This document shows positions 61,040 through 64,000 of a stretch of DNA of 64,000 bases, piece after piece; the stretch's first letter is position 1; each line of letters starts with the position of its first letter. The stretch covers positions 3,003,001 to 3,067,000 of the forward strand of contig NZ_CP051183.1 in the NCBI RefSeq assembly GCF_012295615.1. Direction: 5' to 3'. The notes under the pieces were generated by a model. It saw only the letters and a list, made by a program, of their open reading frames with translations, was not told the DNA's origin and did no database searches. This DNA is from Bermanella marisrubri. GTDB taxonomy: Bacteria > Pseudomonadota > Gammaproteobacteria > Pseudomonadales > Oceanobacteraceae. The translations under genes were made by a program, and so were the position numbers.

Positions 61040-61944
61040 AACTGTCTGCTTTTTTGTCTAACTTCGTCGAGTTTGTTACACACTTCTTTTGCCCCATCCA
61101 TGACGCGCAAAGAGAAACGATGGAGTAAGTCTCCATCAATGAAGAAGATGTTGTTTTGTTTTACTGCAGGTATTTGCGGCCATTTTTGCCATAATCCCCC
61201 AGCTTGGCTATAACTACCATGGTCAGACGGTATAAAGATCGCTTGCGGTGCTTCAAGAATGACAGACTCTAAGTTGATCTGTGGATAGTCACTTAAACCA
61301 CTATTGCTATCAACCACATTTTGACCATTGCAGGTTTCGAAGATCTCATTAATCCAGCTACCGCTTGCCATAGTTCTTAATGGTTGTTGCCATAACTGAT
61401 AAAAAAAAGAAACGGATGATTTTGATTGATATTGTTGCGCAAGCTCAGTAAATGCTTCCCTAAATTCTACCTCTAAAGCGCGCGCCTTAGATTGTGTCCC
61501 TGTACTTTTCGCGAGCGCATTAAGTTCGTCCACAATACCAAACAAGGTTTTAGTCTCACTTCGATAGACATTTAGCCCAAGAGACTCCAGCTTATCTAAG
61601 TCTTGAGCCCGATTGCCGCCCTGCCATGCAACTATTAAATCTGGCCTGAGTTCGACAATACGTTCAATTTGTAATCCGTGAAAGCCGCCAATACGCTCTA
61701 TATTTAATGCAGCCTTGGGATAATCTGCATGCTCTGTAGTTGCAATAATTCGCTCACCAGCACCTAAAGCAAATAATAACTCCACACTATGAGGAGAGAG
61801 TGCGATGATTCTTTGCGCTTCTTTCTGCTCAGCCAAAATCCCTGAGGCACTTAACATGAGCCCCATTGCGATTAAAGAGTGAATTACAATCGTATGCTTT
61901 TTATTTTTAAAGTTTGTACTTCTTAATAGGATATTCTGCATCAT
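61036..61944 (-). CDS. btuF: periplasmic vitamin B12-binding protein
   Basis: About 302 residues, starting at the ATG at 61944 (a TTG at 61953 is the alternative). A signal peptide (HTIVIHSLIAMGLMLSASGILA) precedes RIIALSPHSVELLFALGAGERIIATTEHADYP in blocks, and LRPDLIVAWQGG; these match the BtuF/PF01497 fold. Delivers cobalamin to BtuCD. Placed between btuC and cobO. Confidence 0.92.
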   Translation of the reverse strand: MMQNILLRSTNFKNKKHTIVIHSLIAMGLMLSASGILAEQKEAQRIIALSPHSVELLFALGAGERIIATTEHADYPKAALNIERIGGFHGLQIERIVELRPDLIVAWQGGNRAQDLDKLESLGLNVYRSETKTLFGIVDELNALAKSTGTQSKARALEVEFREAFTELAQQYQSKSSVSFFYQLWQQPLRTMASGSWINEIFETCNGQNVVDSNSGLSDYPQINLESVILEAPQAIFIPSDHGSYSQAGGLWQKWPQIPAVKQNNIFFIDGDLLHRFSLRVMDGAKEVCNKLDEVRQKSRQL

Positions 61945-61949
61945 GAAAG

Positions 61950-62966
61950 TCAATATTGATTAGCCGCAGGACGACGTAAGACAAATAGAAAAAAGATACT
62001 ACCGATAGCGGCAGTAATAATTCCAATAGGTAGTTCGTGGCCATCAAGCAAACTACGTGCAACTACATCGACCCACAGCATAAACACAGCACCAAGAAGT
62101 AGATTATAGATCAACTGTGTGAGGACACTGCCAAGGAATATGCGGCGAACAATGTGCGGAATCATTAAACCAACAAAGCCAATACCGCCCGTATGAGCCA
62201 CAAGCATAGCAGTAAGAAACGAAGTAATAAGAAGCATAACAGTCCGTAACTTTTTAGCATTAACTCCTAATGTGAGAGCCTGTACATCACCCGCCAAAAG
62301 CGTATTAAGCGGTCGCCAAAGCAACATGCAAACAACTGCTGTGAAAATGATGCTTAGAAAGACAATCCCCACATCACTCCACTGAGCATGGGCGAAACTC
62401 CCAAGGGTCCAAAATAATACCGACGCTGCCGCTTGAGGGTCAGAAGCATAAAGCACCAAACTACTAAACGCACTGAGCATAAATGATGTTGCTACACCTG
62501 CGAGTACCAATCGCTCAACTTGTATACCCGTACCAGCGAGTGATAGCACCAGAAAAACGGCTACGACACTTCCTAGGAACGCAGCCAATGGAATCCCCAA
62601 CGATTGAATAACAGGGAAATTGAATCCCAGAGTGGCACTGACGGATATAACCAGGACCGCACCTAACGTGGCGCCAGAACTGATACCAAATAAATAAGGG
62701 TCTGCTAACGAATTACGTGTAATAATTTGCAATACAAATCCGGCCATAGCCAAGCCAGCACCGGCCATCATTGCTAACAATACACGGGGCGCCCGCAACT
62801 CCAAGATAATCGTATGCGTAATGGCGTCCTTTTGTACGTCATTGCTTAACAATGAAGTCATCGCATTAATAACGTCAACGGTATCAATATCAGCAACACC
62901 AATACTGATTGCCATAAATGGGCTCAGTAAAAAGAGTACCGTCAAAAACAGATCAGAAAACTTCAT
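61950..62966 (-). CDS. btuC: vitamin B12 ABC transporter permease
   Basis: 338 residues, about nine to ten membrane helices. LRAPRVLLAMMAGAGLAMAGFVLQIITRNSLADPYLFGISSGA in pieces is the FecCD/BtuC family signature, and GFVGLMIPHIVRR follows. Inner-membrane pore for cobalamin import. Overlaps btuD by 4 bases. Confidence 0.95.
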   Translation of the reverse strand: MKFSDLFLTVLFLLSPFMAISIGVADIDTVDVINAMTSLLSNDVQKDAITHTIILELRAPRVLLAMMAGAGLAMAGFVLQIITRNSLADPYLFGISSGATLGAVLVISVSATLGFNFPVIQSLGIPLAAFLGSVVAVFLVLSLAGTGIQVERLVLAGVATSFMLSAFSSLVLYASDPQAAASVLFWTLGSFAHAQWSDVGIVFLSIIFTAVVCMLLWRPLNTLLAGDVQALTLGVNAKKLRTVMLLITSFLTAMLVAHTGGIGFVGLMIPHIVRRIFLGSVLTQLIYNLLLGAVFMLWVDVVARSLLDGHELPIGIITAAIGSIFFLFVLRRPAANQY

Positions 62967-63778
62967 CGCTTTATCTCATGATGTTTTAGGTTGCGAGGTG
63001 ATTCATGAAATGCATAAGTAATTCGAATTTGATTTTCATCCAATGGGTATGAATCAACAATAGCGCAAGCTTGAAATACCTGTGAGATACGGTCCTCAGT
63101 GAGCACCTCTTTTGGAGTACCTTTAGCAACAAGCTGTCCGTGGTCTAGCAACAACAATTCGTCACAAAAAGCGGCAGCCAAGTTAAGATCATGAATTGAC
63201 GCTAAAACCGTCTTATTTAAACGCTTAACACGGTGCAGTAAGTCGATTTGATAGTGCACATCTAAGTGATTGGTTGGCTCATCTAGGATAAGGAAGGGCG
63301 TATCCTGCACCAGTGCTTGCGCTAACATCACCCGTTGTTTTTCACCACCAGAGAGAGATACATATTCCTGCTTTGCTAACGGCAGTACATCCATGATTTC
63401 CATAGCGTTATCCACTTTGCGCTTATCGCTAGGTGACGGCCAATCTAACCATGATTTATTCGGCATTAAACCTAAGGCAACCACTTGCTTCACTAACATT
63501 CCCATGTGAGGAGTATGCTCTTGATGGATAACCGCCATACGCTGAGCTCTTTGCTTTACACTGAGAGAGGACAACGACTGGTTTTCAAATAACAACGCCG
63601 AATAGTCACATTCATATAGACCAAACAAACAGCGCATTAACGAAGACTTACCCGCACCATTAGGGCCCAGCAAACCCACAAACTGGTGTGGTTGAATATC
63701 AAAACTGATGTCATCAAGAATCGATCTAGTTTGTATTCTCCAAGATAGATTCTTAACACTTAACAATGGACTAGCCAT
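62963..63778 (-). CDS. btuD: vitamin B12 ABC transporter ATPase
   Basis: 271 residues. Walker A is GLLGPNGAGKSSLMR, the ABC signature VSLSGGEKQRVMLAQAL and Walker B FLILDEPTNHLDV. Order btuD-btuC-btuF-cobO behind a cobalamin riboswitch fixes the substrate as B12 over iron siderophores of the same family. The C-terminal ~25 residues extend beyond the ATPase core. Confidence 0.95.
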   Translation of the reverse strand: MASPLLSVKNLSWRIQTRSILDDISFDIQPHQFVGLLGPNGAGKSSLMRCLFGLYECDYSALLFENQSLSSLSVKQRAQRMAVIHQEHTPHMGMLVKQVVALGLMPNKSWLDWPSPSDKRKVDNAMEIMDVLPLAKQEYVSLSGGEKQRVMLAQALVQDTPFLILDEPTNHLDVHYQIDLLHRVKRLNKTVLASIHDLNLAAAFCDELLLLDHGQLVAKGTPKEVLTEDRISQVFQACAIVDSYPLDENQIRITYAFHESPRNLKHHEIKR

Positions 63779-63839
63779 CTTTTACCTGCTGATTGCAACG
63801 TCATTGCGGGAAGCACAATAGGTGCTTTAAGAGATGATG

Positions 63840-64000
63840 GGGACTCTCCACCAGGTTTTCCCGCCTGGAAACACATGGAACGGCATAATGCCAAGCTCCA
63901 TGCTTGGGCTAACTTCAGGTATCTGGCTGGTACGTCTAAAACATACTCACAGTTGCGGGTACAGCCCTAGAATCTCACTAGGTTCCCTGAGGTCTTAGAC
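63840..64000 (-). promoter_or_regulatory. cobalamin riboswitch of the btuDCF-cobO operon
   Basis: Reading leftwards the aptamer has GGGAACCTAGTGAGATTC, then GGGCTGTACCCGCAACTGTG, both conserved core elements, a variable stem, and the B12 box CCAGCCAGATACCTGAAG (63930-63913). A CCAAGC-N5-GCTTGG stem and CCAGG-N8-CCTGG stem follow, then AAGCAC-N5-GTGCTT near the ribosome site of btuD (AGGT before the ATG at 63778). Binding of adenosylcobalamin would repress uptake. The 5' end may lie beyond the window. Confidence 0.9.

Overview
This 64 kb stretch looks like the chromosome of a marine, moderately halotolerant gammaproteobacterium. An Oceanospirillales relative of the Bermanella/Oceanobacter kind is my best guess from protein flavour, the moderate-to-low GC, ectoine genes, malate:quinone oxidoreductase and B12 uptake; no marker gene in the window fixes the species. 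No tRNA, rRNA, CRISPR array, insertion sequence or prophage was seen. Genes are densely packed, with many ATGA-type overlaps.

The left half is dominated by light and photooxidative-stress biology. 1-6150: end of a KefB/KefC-type antiporter with its KefF-like partner, a periplasmic glutathione peroxidase, then three consecutive cryptochrome/photolyase family genes (CRY-DASH, a divergent FAD-binding member, an iron-sulfur (6-4)-type photolyase) and a 49-residue DUF2256 zinc-ribbon gene. 6200-12419: a GAF sensor kinase, a GNAT-like protein, three pirin-type bicupins around a TauE exporter, and a solute-binding protein. 12484-15239: divergent pterin operon (folX-folE) and DUF3429-DCC-SDR operon. 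15270-19508: ectoine genes ectA, ectC, ask_ect and an EctR-like MarR regulator, with ectB missing. 19528-32071: an ECF11-type sigma/ChrR pair and two operons running leftwards that encode a fourth photolyase, two FAD oxidoreductases, a fatty acid desaturase, an NTF2-like protein, DUF1365, a cyclopropane-synthase-type methyltransferase, an SDR, DUF2878, DUF3108 and DUF4345.

These parts appear to share one promoter type. I read TGATCT-N16-CGTAA in front of the photolyase/lipid operon (30723-30752), the SDR-DUF2878 operon (21983-22012) and the DUF3429 operon (13616-13645), TAATCC-N16-CGTAAA in front of folX-folE (13559-13586), and a weaker TGATCT-N16-CGTGG in front of a second ChrR-like cupin gene (51501-51528). 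This matches the known TGATC(C/T)-N18-TAAGA type of Rhodobacter RpoE and suggests one local regulon joining DNA repair, pterins and membrane-lipid remodelling. A probable ~54 nt small RNA, with its own sigma-70 promoter and UUCG terminator, sits at 22087-22140 in the middle of it.

The right half (32151-64000) is mostly housekeeping: apt and a purine permease, MscS, DUF481, small enzymes, PagL-like deacylase, mqo, an unusual primosome pair (triple DnaT-domain protein plus lambda-P-like loader), YghU, pgpA, a glycosyltransferase, a DUF2156/methyltransferase pair, ilvA, rpiA, a D-2-hydroxyglutarate-dehydrogenase-type flavoprotein divergent from serA, and a B12 uptake operon btuDCF-cobO preceded by a cobalamin riboswitch. 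Other oddities are a perfect 25-bp inverted repeat at 57368-57419 and an RBS-bearing hairpin at the start of a DksA-like gene.
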